DNA of 5,048 nt from JBGQOG01 sp052113705. Its GTDB lineage: Bacteria > Pseudomonadota > Alphaproteobacteria > Rhodobacterales > Rhodobacteraceae. Both the position numbers and the translations under genes were made by a program. The notes below the pieces were generated by a model. That model was not told the DNA's origin, did not search any database, and saw only the letters and a program-made list of their open reading frames with translations. This document shows, piece after piece, positions 4,973 through 5,048 of this stretch (the stretch's first letter is position 1; each line of letters opens with the position of its first letter). Where the stretch lies: assembly GCF_052113705.1 (NCBI RefSeq), contig NZ_JBGQOG010000042.1, positions 1-5,048 of the forward strand, given 5' to 3'.

Positions 4973-5048
4973 TGAGCTGCTGCCGGTTTCGTGGACACGA
5001 AGATAAGATCGTGACCAAGGAACTGGAGTGTGGATATGACGAGACGGA
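4973..5048 (+). mobile_element. Left end of an IS3-family insertion sequence (partial)
   Basis: From about 4973 (TGAGCTGCTGCCGG, then TTTCGTGGACAC) the sequence has the look of an IS3-family left end: a 5'-TG terminus, a GTGGACAC core shared by many IS3 elements, a leader of about 60 bp, and then OrfA. The boundary is estimated, since the partner inverted repeat lies outside the window. Confidence 0.5.
5036..5048 (+). CDS. IS3-family transposase OrfA, first codons only (partial)
   Basis: ATG at 5036 starts Met-Thr-Arg-Arg, after which the window ends. GGAG at 5025-5028 is a well-spaced ribosome site, 7 nt upstream. Many IS3-family OrfA proteins begin Met-Thr-(Arg/Lys)-Arg and continue into an Arg-rich stretch and a helix-turn-helix. 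The evidence is short, and the call depends on the terminus-like sequence upstream. Confidence 0.5.

Overview
The window looks like accessory DNA from a high-GC alphaproteobacterium, most likely Rhodobacteraceae (Paracoccus/Rhodobacter type). This is inferred from GC-rich codon use, the style of the proteins and repeat-like intergenic DNA; no rRNA or other taxonomic marker is present. Both edges appear to run into insertion sequences. The left edge holds the start of an IS1182-type transposase (minus strand) with its terminal repeat. The right edge holds the left end and first codons of an IS3-family OrfA. The two element identities rest on very short coding stubs plus recognisable end sequences.

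Layout: about 1-72, IS end. 73-393, non-coding repeat-like DNA carrying one copy of a 34-bp element and a possible terminator. 394-867 (minus), HxlR-family regulator 1. 868-951, shared divergent promoter/operator region. 952-3636 (plus), a compact three-gene operon: short-chain dehydrogenase (SDR), alpha/beta hydrolase, and zinc-less MDR quinone oxidoreductase. 3637-4114, non-coding DNA with a dyad, a 7-bp tandem repeat, the second copy of the 34-bp element and a 12-bp palindrome. 4115-4450 (minus), glyoxalase/VOC-like protein that appears to have lost its second half. 4451-4534, divergent intergenic region. 4535-4867 (plus), HxlR-family regulator 2. 4868-4972, non-coding with a hairpin. About 4973-5048, IS3-family left end.

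How the genes may work together: the window holds two divergent regulator/enzyme units, each pairing an HxlR-type winged-helix regulator having an N-terminal cysteine with redox or detoxification enzymes. Several characterised HxlR proteins (for example YodB, HypR, QorR) sense quinones, aldehydes or disulfide stress and control adjacent oxidoreductases. The reasonable inference is an IS-bounded cassette for reactive electrophiles (quinones, enones, aldehydes). The chemistry of each enzyme is known only to family level, and the substrates cannot be read from the sequence.
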